Assembly (NCBI GenBank): GCA_030813035.1
Contig: JAUSTV010000013.1
Reading direction: 5' to 3' (one strand)
Source: Bacillus_BA fengqiuensis
GTDB lineage: Bacteria; Bacillota; Bacilli; Bacillales; Bacillaceae_H
Length of the DNA: 64,000 bases
Below are positions 33,498-41,636 of the stretch, piece by piece. The notes beneath the pieces were generated by a model. The model was not told where the DNA came from. It searched no databases and saw nothing but the letters and a program-made list of their open reading frames with translations. The translations under genes and the position numbers were made by a program. Within the stretch, counting starts at the first letter, position 1, and each line of letters opens with the position of its first letter.

Positions 33498-34577
33498 CTA
33501 TACTGTCCCTGCTTTTTCTTTTAGCTGTTCTTCCTTTTGTCTTACGAGCGGAATGACCTTCTCGCCGAATGCTTGTAGATCTTCTTCATAGTGCAGGAAT
33601 CCTGTCAGAATGATATCTGCACCGATTTTTTTCAAATCTATAATACGGTTGGCAACTTGCTCAGGAGTTCCGATTAAACCGGTTTTAAAGCCATCGTTAT
33701 ACTGGACTAGGTCCTCAAATGATGAATTTTCCCACATTCCTTTGCCTTGCGGGGAGGCTTGCCCTGCGAATTTCACCTGACTTTTAAATCCTTCGACTGC
33801 TTCTTTATCTGCATGTAAAACAATCTCTTTTAACACTTGTTTTGCTTCCTCTTCTGTATCCCGGACAATCACGAAACCATTGACACCGAATTGAATGTCT
33901 CTACCGTTCAAGCCAGCCAGCGATTTCACATGATCAATTTGCTGTTGTAATTGATCTAATGAGTTTCCATTCATAAAATAAACATCAGATACCCGTCCTG
34001 CCATTTCTCTTGCTGCTTTCGAATTTCCGCCTTGAAAGATTTTTGGAACGTGAATAGGTTTCGGTTTTAACGGGGCTTCATTCAGGCGATAAAAATCTCC
34101 TTTAAAGGTGGTGGATTCTTGTGTCCACATCTTACGCAGAACTTGGATAAACTCCTCAGAACGGCGATAACGCTCATCGTGATCCAGCCATGGTTCGCCA
34201 TAACCATTAAACTCGCCTTTAAACCATCCGCTTACAATATTCACAGACGCTCGCCCATTGCTAATATGGTCAATCGTAGAGATAATCTTAGACACTACAC
34301 CGGGATGCCATAAACCTGGAAGAACAGCTGTGATAATGTTAATTTTCTGTGTGGCGCTTGCTAATGCGGATGCAAGGGTGGCCGCCTCTAACTGATTCTC
34401 CGCGCCATAGCTGGCAAAGAACCGTGTTTGCAGCAAAACATAATCAAAGCCTGATCTCTCGGCAATCTGGGCATACCGGCTATTCGCCTCATATGACCAC
34501 CCCGTCTTTTGAGGGATATTGGATATAACAAGACCGCCGCTCACATTTGGGGCCCAATAAGCAAATTGTAAACTCAT
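33498..34577 (-). CDS. sfnG: FMNH2-dependent dimethylsulfone monooxygenase (SfnG-like)
   Basis: 359 aa luciferase-like: LQFAYWAPNVSGGLVISNIPQ, AERSGFDYVLLQTRFFASYG, ITAVLPGLWHPGVVSKIISTIDHISNGRASVNIVSGWFKGEFNGYGEPWLDHDERY, KIFQGGNSKAAREMAGRVSDVYFMNG. These blocks are characteristic of SfnG, which converts dimethylsulfone to methanesulfinate and formaldehyde. RBS AAGGAGGAA (minus). Confidence 0.9.
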   Translation of the reverse strand: MSLQFAYWAPNVSGGLVISNIPQKTGWSYEANSRYAQIAERSGFDYVLLQTRFFASYGAENQLEAATLASALASATQKINIITAVLPGLWHPGVVSKIISTIDHISNGRASVNIVSGWFKGEFNGYGEPWLDHDERYRRSEEFIQVLRKMWTQESTTFKGDFYRLNEAPLKPKPIHVPKIFQGGNSKAAREMAGRVSDVYFMNGNSLDQLQQQIDHVKSLAGLNGRDIQFGVNGFVIVRDTEEEAKQVLKEIVLHADKEAVEGFKSQVKFAGQASPQGKGMWENSSFEDLVQYNDGFKTGLIGTPEQVANRIIDLKKIGADIILTGFLHYEEDLQAFGEKVIPLVRQKEEQLKEKAGTV

Positions 34578-34650
34578 TTTATCGTTCCTCCTTGTAATTA
34601 AAAGTTAAAAAGTGATTTGAAGAAAGCTTTATCATTCCTCCTGTCCTAAA

Positions 34651-34718
34651 TAAAAAGGCTCTTGCCGGGTTCTTTAAAGACAAAGAACCGACATGAGCCT
34701 CCGGTCATCCAGTTGGCA
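34651..34718 (-). promoter_or_regulatory. leader element E8 (minus)
   Basis: Minus strand: GCC-AA-CTGG-ATGA-CCGG-A-GGC overlapping GGCTC.TG.CGG.TCTTT...AAAGAACCCGGCA.GAGCC + T5. The only copy on this strand; it heads sfnG, which is also the only reverse-oriented operon of this class. Confidence 0.75.
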
Positions 34719-34754
34719 TATCCAGATATTTCTAAAAAGATGATGTTGATAGAA

Positions 34755-34784
34755 AGATTAAATCAAACTAAATACATCTGTCAA
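34755..34784 (-). promoter_or_regulatory. sigma-A promoter P8 (minus)
   Basis: Minus strand CCCACTTGACAGATGTA with a TAATCT/TTAATC -10 at 17-18 bases, ending about 40 bases before E8. Confidence 0.55.
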
Positions 34785-34934
34785 GTGGGTATTAGGGGAT
34801 AAATTTTTTTTATCTTAATTTGATGAGAATATCTCTTCCTTAAAAATGTGTCCGAGGCAGCCTGATTATAGGAATGATGCTTCAATTAATCAACTAAAAC
34901 AGAAAATTTTTGGAAATAAAATTTCAATTCCTAC

Positions 34935-34963
34935 TTGACATATTGGTTTAATTGATTTTAATA
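34935..34963 (+). promoter_or_regulatory. CymR-like promoter P9
   Basis: ATTCCTAC before TTGACA, which continues as TATTGG; -10 candidate TTAATA at 17 bases. Confidence 0.6.
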
Positions 34964-35042
34964 TATTCTTAAAGATTTACTTCCCATTCGGGGTGTTAAG
35001 ATTTCCATTATATATGTTTTACTTTATACAAAATGTAAATAT

Positions 35043-35108
35043 GCCGACTGGATCACTAGAGGCTCTCAATTCAAGGCGCACTTTCCCTTGAACTGAGAGC
35101 CTCTTTTC
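35043..35108 (+). promoter_or_regulatory. leader element E9
   Basis: GCC-GA-CTGG-ATCA-CTAG-A-GGC (with G-U pair), overlapping GGCTCTCA.TTCAAGG...CCCTTGAA.TGAGAGCC and TCTTTT. Upstream of ribR. Confidence 0.75.
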
Positions 35109-35163
35109 GTTATAAAACTTTACATGCAAGAAAAATCTTAATTTCATAGAAAGGATGAGGGAA

Positions 35164-35622
35164 ATGCAGCAAGCCAAAGCCATTCAAGCTATAAACGAAC
35201 AAATATCAATTTATGGAAAAGTGGTTCATGGAAGGAAACTTGGAAGAGAACTCGGGTTTCCTACAGCAAATGTTAATGCTGATGCCGGGCTGTTAGAGAA
35301 CGGGGTTTACGGTGTATATGTCTTTTTAAAAGGAAATCAATATCGGGGGATTATGAACATTGGTGTTAAACCAACCTTTGAATCTAATCTGGAAAAGACG
35401 ATAGAAGTTCATCTTTTAGATTTCCACGGTGATGTTTATGGAGAGGAAATAAAATGTCAGCTTCTCTTTAAAGTCAGAGACGAGCAAAAATTTCCCTCTA
35501 TTGAATTTTTAAAACATCAAATTAAGGAGGACATTCATTATGCAAACCAAAAGTTCAACCTTATCGGGAGTTTCCGCCAAAACACGGAAGGCGAGTTCCT
35601 TAGAACAGAGCGAATATCTTAA
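35164..35622 (+). CDS. ribR: riboflavin kinase part of RibR
   Basis: 152 aa from ATG 35164. IYGKVVHGRKLGRELGFPTANVN, GVYGVYVFLKG, RGIMNIGVKPTF and EVHLLDFHGDVYGEEIKCQLLFKVRDEQKFPS are riboflavin kinase motifs (ATP/riboflavin to FMN). B. subtilis RibR has this kinase fused to a C-terminal FMN-riboswitch-binding domain. Here that domain is in the next frame (35540). FMN supply for the monooxygenases is the evident purpose. Confidence 0.85.
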   Translation: MQQAKAIQAINEQISIYGKVVHGRKLGRELGFPTANVNADAGLLENGVYGVYVFLKGNQYRGIMNIGVKPTFESNLEKTIEVHLLDFHGDVYGEEIKCQLLFKVRDEQKFPSIEFLKHQIKEDIHYANQKFNLIGSFRQNTEGEFLRTERIS

Positions 35623-35890
35623 TTTACCTGATTTGAGTTTTTTTCATTGGTGCGAACAACGTTATGCCCTAAATAAAGGGGTTTATAATAGCATTGATAA
35701 CTGGTTTTATGAATATGGAATCGTCCATATTCTTTCTCGGCGAATTTACCTTTTGGCATTTCTGGAATTCGTCAAAGACGCAGGATTGAAGAAGGATCAA
35801 CATAAGTTTATCCGATTTGGAAATGGCGGGCTTACGAGAAAGCTACATGAATTTATGAAGGAAAAAGAAAACGAAAAATGCATTATCTAA
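35540..35890 (+). CDS. ribR: RibR C-terminal regulatory domain, separate reading frame
   Basis: 116 aa. From about residue 25 (SEYLNLPDLSFF) through NKGVYNSIDNWFYEYGI, RRIYLLAFLEFVK and KFIRFGNGGLTRKLHEF it matches the C-terminal domain of B. subtilis RibR, the part that counteracts FMN riboswitches. It overlaps the kinase ORF by 83 bases in the +1 frame. AAGGAGG stands 9 bases before its ATG, so it may be translated on its own, unless a frameshift joins the halves. Confidence 0.7.
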   Translation: MQTKSSTLSGVSAKTRKASSLEQSEYLNLPDLSFFHWCEQRYALNKGVYNSIDNWFYEYGIVHILSRRIYLLAFLEFVKDAGLKKDQHKFIRFGNGGLTRKLHEFMKEKENEKCII

Positions 35891-35931
35891 ATGTTGTTCT
35901 ATTTACACTCAGCCCGTTAAGGGAGTGAAAG

Positions 35932-35989
35932 GTTGTCGACTGGTCCACCAGAGCAACAAATTCTATCAAAGGAATTGTTGCTCTTTTTT
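35932..35989 (+). promoter_or_regulatory. leader element E10
   Basis: GTTGT-CGA-CTGG-TCCA-CCAG-A-GCAAC, overlapping the terminator GAGCAACAAATTC...GAATTGTTGCTC + T7. Precedes the DszC-like gene at 36067. Confidence 0.75.
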
Positions 35990-35991
35990 TA

Positions 35992-36027
35992 TCCCGCTCT
36001 AACGGGCAGCAAGAATGGTCTTGAAGT
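35992..36027 (-). repeat. R2-type end sequence, minus orientation
   Basis: Minus strand cacttcaagaccattcttgctg then cccgttagagcggga parallels the R2 right end at 21541-21576. Confidence 0.35.
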
Positions 36028-36066
36028 GAAATAAAAAAGAAGGGAATGAATGGAGGAATTTGGTTG

Positions 36067-37254
36067 ATGAGTATTACAACGAAAGAAACAGACACGATTT
36101 ACCTTGAAATAGCGAGGTCCTTAGTGAGTGAATTTGCTAAAACAGCAATTGAGCGTGATAAACGAGGCGGAACGGCAAAAGCGGAACGTGATCTGCTGCG
36201 CGACAGCGGATTGCTCTCTCTGATTATTCCGGAGTCTTTGGGCGGACAAGGCGAGAAATGGAAAACCGTTTTTCACATTACCCGAGAATTCGCCAAGGTT
36301 GACGGCTCCATTGCCCATTTATTTGGATACCATTTTTTATGTCTCGTATCGGCTCACTTATTCGGTTCTCCAAAACAGAAAGAGACCTTTTATGTGGAAA
36401 CAGCAGAAAATCAGTTGTTCTGGGGAAATGCCTTTAACCCCCGCGATGACAGTTTGCTATTAAAACAGGAAGGCACTAGCTTGAAGCTTCATGGCAAGAA
36501 GAGTTTTTGTTCAGGGGCAGCAGACTCTGACCGGCTGCTGATTTCTGCAAAGAAAAGCGATTGCGGCCGTCCGGTTTTTGCTGTTATCCCTACTAATCTG
36601 AAGGGGATCATCGTCCATGGTGATTGGGATAGTTTCGGCCAGCGTCAAACAGACAGCGGGACAGTTAGCTTTCATGAAGTACACATAGAGAAAGAGGAGA
36701 TACTGAATTTTTTCGAACAATATCCAAACAGCCTATTTCCGACGCTGCGTACGCATATTGCCCAAACGATTTTGATCCACGTGCTTCTCGGAATAGCAGA
36801 GGGGGCATTTGAAGAAGCAAAAAACTATACACAAAGCGTTACCCGTCCTTGGCTTACATCGAATGTATCACAAGCATCCCAGGACCCGTATACGATTCGG
36901 CAATACGGTGATCTGCTTGTTCAATTGAAAGCTTCTGCTGCACTAGCTGAAAAAGCTGTCGATGCCCTTCAGGCTGCATGGGAAAAAGAATGGTCTTTAA
37001 CAGAACGGGAACGGGGCGAGTGCAGCATTACGATTGCCACTGCAAAAGTTCTTACAACAAAAACAGCATTAGAGGTTACGAATCGTATGTTTGAGGTAAT
37101 GGGGGCGAGGGCTACCTCGGCAAAATACCAGTTTGATCGCTATTGGCGAAACATTCGTACACACACCTTGCATGACCCGGTTGAATACAAACTTCGCGAT
37201 ATCGGGAATTGGATCCTCAATGATCAGCTGCCCGAGATTACGCCTTATTCGTAA
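36067..37254 (+). CDS. DszC/BdsC-like flavin monooxygenase A
   Basis: 395 aa (ATG 36067 with GGAGG upstream). Acyl-CoA dehydrogenase fold: FAKTAIERDKRGGTAKAERDLLRDSGLLSLIIPESLGG, HLFGYHFL, LKLHGKKSFCSGAADSDRLLISA, SFGQRQTDSGTVSFHEV, MFEVMGARATSAKYQFDRYWRNIRTHTLHDP. The C-terminal R-x-WRN-x-R-THTLHDP block is characteristic of DszC-type FMNH2-dependent sulfide/sulfone monooxygenases, not of dehydrogenases. An ssuD copy follows by 70 bases. Confidence 0.82.
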   Translation: MSITTKETDTIYLEIARSLVSEFAKTAIERDKRGGTAKAERDLLRDSGLLSLIIPESLGGQGEKWKTVFHITREFAKVDGSIAHLFGYHFLCLVSAHLFGSPKQKETFYVETAENQLFWGNAFNPRDDSLLLKQEGTSLKLHGKKSFCSGAADSDRLLISAKKSDCGRPVFAVIPTNLKGIIVHGDWDSFGQRQTDSGTVSFHEVHIEKEEILNFFEQYPNSLFPTLRTHIAQTILIHVLLGIAEGAFEEAKNYTQSVTRPWLTSNVSQASQDPYTIRQYGDLLVQLKASAALAEKAVDALQAAWEKEWSLTERERGECSITIATAKVLTTKTALEVTNRMFEVMGARATSAKYQFDRYWRNIRTHTLHDPVEYKLRDIGNWILNDQLPEITPYS

Positions 37255-37324
37255 TCGGAGTATATATAGTTGATTTAAATAAATCTATTATTCTTAAATA
37301 AAAAGCTGAAAGGATGTACTACAT

Positions 37325-38476
37325 ATGGAAATATTTTGGTTTATTCCGACCCATGGAGATGGACGTTATTTAGGAACTGGAGAGGGAGCAAGAGCTGTCA
37401 GCTATTCGTATTGCAAACAAATTGCGCAGGCTGTAGACGAGTTGGGATACAGCGGGGTTTTGATTCCGACCGGGAAATCTTGTGAAGATCCCTGGGTTGT
37501 TGCTTCTACACTCGTCCCGGTTACGGAAAAACTGAAGTTTCTTGTGGCAGTAAGGCCTGGGCTGATGTCCCCAACTCTTGCTGCAAGAATGACAGCGACC
37601 CTTGACCGTTTCTCAAAAGGTAGACTATTAATTAATGTGGTGGCAGGAGGAGACCCTGTAGAGTTAGCCGGAGATGGTTTATTTCTCGATCATGATGCCC
37701 GGTATAAGCTGACGGATGAGTTTTTAACGGTTTGGCGTAATGTCCTGCAAGAGCAAGAGGTGGAATTTCAGGGAGAACATTTGCGTGTGGAAGGGGGAGC
37801 TGTCCTTTATCCAACCATCCAAACCCCGTATCCACCGCTGTATTTCGGTGGATCATCTCCAGCTGCCATGGATGTAGCAGCAGAACATGTAGATGTTTAC
37901 TTAACGTGGGGAGAGCCGCCTTCACAGGTAGCAGAAAAAATAAAACAGATGCGAAAGCTGGCAGAAGAGAAAGGAAGAAAACTGAAATTTGGCATTCGGT
38001 TGCATGTCATTGTGCGAGAAACGGAAGCGGCTGCCTGGAAAGCGGCAGAGGAATTGATTCAGCATGTGGACGAAGAAACCATTGCTTCAGCACAAAAGGT
38101 ATTTTCACGGATGGATTCAGAGGGACAAAAACGAATGAGTGAGCTCCATAAAGGAGATCGTTCCAAATTGGAAATCAGCCCTAACTTATGGGCGGGAGTA
38201 GGGCTTGTACGCGGAGGGGCAGGAACGGCGTTAGTGGGGGCCCCTGATACGGTAGCTGCTCGTATGAAGGAGTATGCAGAGTTAGGGATTGAAACCTTTA
38301 TCCTCTCGGGGTACCCGCATTTAGAAGAGGCCTACCGGACAGCCGAGCTGCTGTTTCCAAGGCTTCCAATCAAAAAAGAGAACGATCCAAATGAGCGCAC
38401 CTTTATTAGTCCTTTTGGTGAAATGATTGCAAGTCAACAGATTCCTGTGAAGAAATCAGCAGATGTATTGAAGTAA
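37325..38476 (+). CDS. ssuD: FMNH2-dependent alkanesulfonate monooxygenase, copy 2
   Basis: 383 aa. MEIFWFIPTHGDGRYLGTGEGARA, CEDPWVVASTLVP, LLINVVAGGDPVELAGDG, YFGGSSPAAMDVAAEH, ISPNLWAGVGLVRGGAGTALVG. Close paralogue of 8584. It pairs with a DszC-like enzyme here, so it may cleave a sulfonate produced by that enzyme. Its 3' end and downstream leader are duplicated at 46224-46452. Confidence 0.92.
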   Translation: MEIFWFIPTHGDGRYLGTGEGARAVSYSYCKQIAQAVDELGYSGVLIPTGKSCEDPWVVASTLVPVTEKLKFLVAVRPGLMSPTLAARMTATLDRFSKGRLLINVVAGGDPVELAGDGLFLDHDARYKLTDEFLTVWRNVLQEQEVEFQGEHLRVEGGAVLYPTIQTPYPPLYFGGSSPAAMDVAAEHVDVYLTWGEPPSQVAEKIKQMRKLAEEKGRKLKFGIRLHVIVRETEAAAWKAAEELIQHVDEETIASAQKVFSRMDSEGQKRMSELHKGDRSKLEISPNLWAGVGLVRGGAGTALVGAPDTVAARMKEYAELGIETFILSGYPHLEEAYRTAELLFPRLPIKKENDPNERTFISPFGEMIASQQIPVKKSADVLK

Positions 38477-38510
38477 GGGAATGTTATAAATCTAGAAACT
38501 GCCAATATTA

Positions 38511-38575
38511 GCCTATTAATCAACTAAAGGTATCGACTCTCTTAATTTATGGTTTAAGGAAGAGGCATCTTTTAG
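38511..38575 (+). promoter_or_regulatory. leader element E11, degenerate
   Basis: GCC-TA-TTAA-TCAA-CTAA-A-GGT retains the hairpin outline (one inner mismatch), but the terminator stem has decayed (GGTATC opposite GGCATC) compared with its duplicate E13. Confidence 0.5.
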
Positions 38576-38742
38576 AGTCAAAATAGGTGTATCACCTCTC
38601 TTTTTTAACTATCCAACGGGTTCTATCAATCAGTTCTAAGTGTATGGCTTACAACGAGCAATGATAGTTTAGTGGAAATAAATAGGACTGTATGCATATA
38701 AACAATTATATTTCAAATTGGTTTAAAGGAGTGTCGCAAACA

Positions 38743-39999
38743 ATGACTAGCCAAAAACAGTCAAGTTTTAAAGTTAACGATAACATACAAAATCACTTAG
38801 CTTTTTCAACATTCACTGTACCAATAAAAGTAGGTTCTCCTGAATTAGATTTTTTGATTGCTGAAATTGCACACGATGCTGAGGAGCGCAGGATTACCGG
38901 TAATGGAACTTACCCTTATTACGCTATGGATTTAATTAAGCAATCTCGACTTGGTGCTTTGCGGTTACCTGTTGAAATAGGTGGTAGCGGTGCAAGTATT
39001 CGTGACCTTTTCTATGTGGTGATACGCCTGGCAGAAGTAGATCCAGACGTTGCACATATTCTTCGGGCTCATTATCTCTTTGTCGAGGAATTTATCAGTA
39101 GTTCTGCCACTAAAGAGCGTGATACGAGATTAGGCAGAGTGGCAGAAGGGGAAATTTTTGGAAATGCAATAACTGAGCTCTCATCTCACGCTGCTGGAAG
39201 CCACATCTACGATACTACCCTATCCCCGGATGGTGAGGGCTACCGATTGAACGGTACAAAGTATTTTAGCACAGGTACTTTATACGCTGACTGGGTAGCA
39301 GTTAGGGCATCCACTCAAGATGGTTTGCCTGTAATCGCTATTATTCCTACTGATCGAGAAGGCGTAATACTTGAAGACGACTGGGACGGTATCGGACAGA
39401 AATTGACTGGCAGTGGTACAACCCGCCTAAACAACGTCTTTGTTAATAGTGATGAGGTTTTGACAGGGAGAGATGCCTCTCAGATGTTCGGGTCGTTTCC
39501 ACAGCTCTATTTGCACGCAATTATAGCCGGTATATTGCGTAATGTTGTAGCAGATGCAAAGACTCTAGTTCATCGGAGATCCCGTACATTTAGTCATGCG
39601 GCTGCTGATACGGCAGCAGCGGATCCCCAACTTCAGCAGATTGTTGGACAAATCTCAAGTAGTGCGTTTGCTGCCGAGGCAATCGTACTTGCTGCAGCCG
39701 ATGCGCAGGATGCGGCGGTCAATTCCAAAATCGATGGAGAGATTGACTTTTCTCTAAATCACGATGCTTCGCTTAAGGCCGCTCAGGCAAAGGTTATTGT
39801 AGAAGACCTTGCTTTTAAAGCTTCAACGTTACTCTTTGAGGTCGGTGGAGCATCGGCAACGAAACAATCAGCGAACCTCGACCGACATTGGTGCAACATA
39901 CGTACCTTGGCTTCTCACAATCCAACGGTCTATAAAGCCCGTGCCATCGGTAACTATATTGTGAATGGCACACAGCTTCCATTAAACAGGTATTTTTAA
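38743..39999 (+). CDS. DszC-like flavin monooxygenase B
   Basis: 418 aa from ATG 38743 (AAAGGAGTG). IAHDAEERRITGNGTYPYYAMDLIKQSRLGALRLPVEIGGSGAS, HILRAHYLFVEEFI, YRLNGTKYFSTGTLYADWVAVRA, IGQKLTGSGTTRLNNVFV, FEVGGASATKQSANLDRHWCNIRTLASHNP. DszC-type C-terminal block is present but diverged (WCN for WRN). It precedes a DszA-like enzyme; a DszC-DszA pair would oxidise a sulfide to sulfone and then cleave it. Confidence 0.8.
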   Translation: MTSQKQSSFKVNDNIQNHLAFSTFTVPIKVGSPELDFLIAEIAHDAEERRITGNGTYPYYAMDLIKQSRLGALRLPVEIGGSGASIRDLFYVVIRLAEVDPDVAHILRAHYLFVEEFISSSATKERDTRLGRVAEGEIFGNAITELSSHAAGSHIYDTTLSPDGEGYRLNGTKYFSTGTLYADWVAVRASTQDGLPVIAIIPTDREGVILEDDWDGIGQKLTGSGTTRLNNVFVNSDEVLTGRDASQMFGSFPQLYLHAIIAGILRNVVADAKTLVHRRSRTFSHAAADTAAADPQLQQIVGQISSSAFAAEAIVLAAADAQDAAVNSKIDGEIDFSLNHDASLKAAQAKVIVEDLAFKASTLLFEVGGASATKQSANLDRHWCNIRTLASHNPTVYKARAIGNYIVNGTQLPLNRYF

Positions 40000-40160
40000 G
40001 ACTCATCATATTCATTACAGAAATCATAAAGTATTGGATACTCACAATGAATTTTTAAACGGTAATAGAGAACGGTTTTCTACTTAGAATAAAGATTTTT
40101 AAGGAGAATATCTCCAAAGATGCGGTCTCAGAAAATAGAAAAGGAAAGGATGAAACCGTC

Positions 40161-41540
40161 ATGAGGAAGAGAATTTATTTAAATGCTTTCGATATGAATT
40201 GTGTTGGTCATCAGTCACCAGGTCTATGGACACATCCCGAAGATGAGGCGGATTGTTACAAAGATCTAGATTATTGGATAGACCTTGCACAGCTGCTTGA
40301 ACGAGGGAAATTTGACGGCTTGTTTTTAGCTGATGTGTTAGGAATATATGATGTGTACGAAAACAGTAAAGATACTAGCATTCGTCAAGCCGCACAAGTA
40401 CCTGTTAATGATCCCATGCTGCTTATTTCCGCAATGGCTCATGCGACAAGTCACTTAGGATTCGGGGTGACTTGCTCTTTGACTTATGAACATCCTTATT
40501 CATTTGCAAGAAGAATGTCAACTTTAGATCATCTCACAAAAGGCCGAATTGCTTGGAACATTGTGACCTCTTATTTGGACAGTGCAGCAAAGAATTTAGG
40601 TCTAGACCAACAAATCAATCATCATGAAAGGTACGAGATAGCGGAGGAATACATGCAAGTTTGCTATAAGCTTTGGGAAGGGAGCTGGGAGGAGAATGCA
40701 GTTGTAAAAGACAAAGAGAAAAAAATCTTTGCTGATCCAAATAAGGTACATGAAATTCGTCATAAAGGAAAGTATTTTAGAGTGCCAGGAGCCCATCTTT
40801 GCGAACCCTCTCCTCAAAGAACCCCTGTTCTTTATCAAGCTGGTGCATCATCAAAAGGACGCGAGTTTGCAGCTAAACATGCTGAATGTGTTTTTGTAAG
40901 CTTCCCAAGTATTAAGACTGCGGCTCAATATGTAAAGGATATAAGGGAACGGGCAAGAAAATATGGACGTGATCCGGAAAGTATCTTAATCTTTAACCTC
41001 TTTACTCCAATTGTAGGAAAAACGGAAGAGGAGGCATGGGGAAAATATCATGATCTTTCCAAACATATTAGCTATGAAGGTGCGCTTGCCTTACTTGGAG
41101 GATGGACTGGTATTGATTTTTCAAAATATGATCCTGATCAAAAGATTGAGTACATGGAAACAAACGCTGTTAAATCAGCTGTAGAAAAGTTTACAAAAGC
41201 AAATCCAGATAAACAATGGACTGTTCGTGAACTTGCCAATTTCGTTGGAATTGGAGGTGCAGGACCTCTAGAAATAGGCAGTCCTAAACAAATTGCAGAT
41301 GCACTAGAACGTTGGACGAAAGAAACTGGTGTAGATGGTTTTAACATTGCATATGCGACTACGCCAGGCACATTTAAAGATTTTATTGAACTCGTGGTGC
41401 CAGAGCTTCAAAGTCGAGGAGTTCTAAAAACAAAATATGAAGAAGGGACTTATCGAGAAAAGCTATTTGGTAACGGAAAAGCACGTTTATCAGACAAACA
41501 CCTAGGTTCAAATTACCGAAAGTTATTTTTACAGTCATAA
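40161..41540 (+). CDS. DszA/NtaA-like flavin monooxygenase, copy 3
   Basis: 459 aa. MRKRIYLNAFDMNCVGHQSPGLWTHPED, LLERGKFDGLFLADVLGIYDVY, LTYEHPYSFARRMSTLDHLTKGRIAWNIVTSYLDSAAKNLG, GKYFRVPGAHLCEPSPQRTPVLYQAGASSKGREFAAKHAECVFVS. More distant from the two CmoJ-like copies, closer in layout to DszA-type sulfone-cleaving enzymes. Flanked by DszC-like genes on both sides. Confidence 0.83.
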   Translation: MRKRIYLNAFDMNCVGHQSPGLWTHPEDEADCYKDLDYWIDLAQLLERGKFDGLFLADVLGIYDVYENSKDTSIRQAAQVPVNDPMLLISAMAHATSHLGFGVTCSLTYEHPYSFARRMSTLDHLTKGRIAWNIVTSYLDSAAKNLGLDQQINHHERYEIAEEYMQVCYKLWEGSWEENAVVKDKEKKIFADPNKVHEIRHKGKYFRVPGAHLCEPSPQRTPVLYQAGASSKGREFAAKHAECVFVSFPSIKTAAQYVKDIRERARKYGRDPESILIFNLFTPIVGKTEEEAWGKYHDLSKHISYEGALALLGGWTGIDFSKYDPDQKIEYMETNAVKSAVEKFTKANPDKQWTVRELANFVGIGGAGPLEIGSPKQIADALERWTKETGVDGFNIAYATTPGTFKDFIELVVPELQSRGVLKTKYEEGTYREKLFGNGKARLSDKHLGSNYRKLFLQS

Positions 41541-41636
41541 TGGTACTTTTTTGAAAAAGATAGTTTTATTAAAGGTTTATGCTCACTGGCTAGAAATTTT
41601 CGTTTATAAAGAACCGAAAAAACAAGGGGGATTAAA

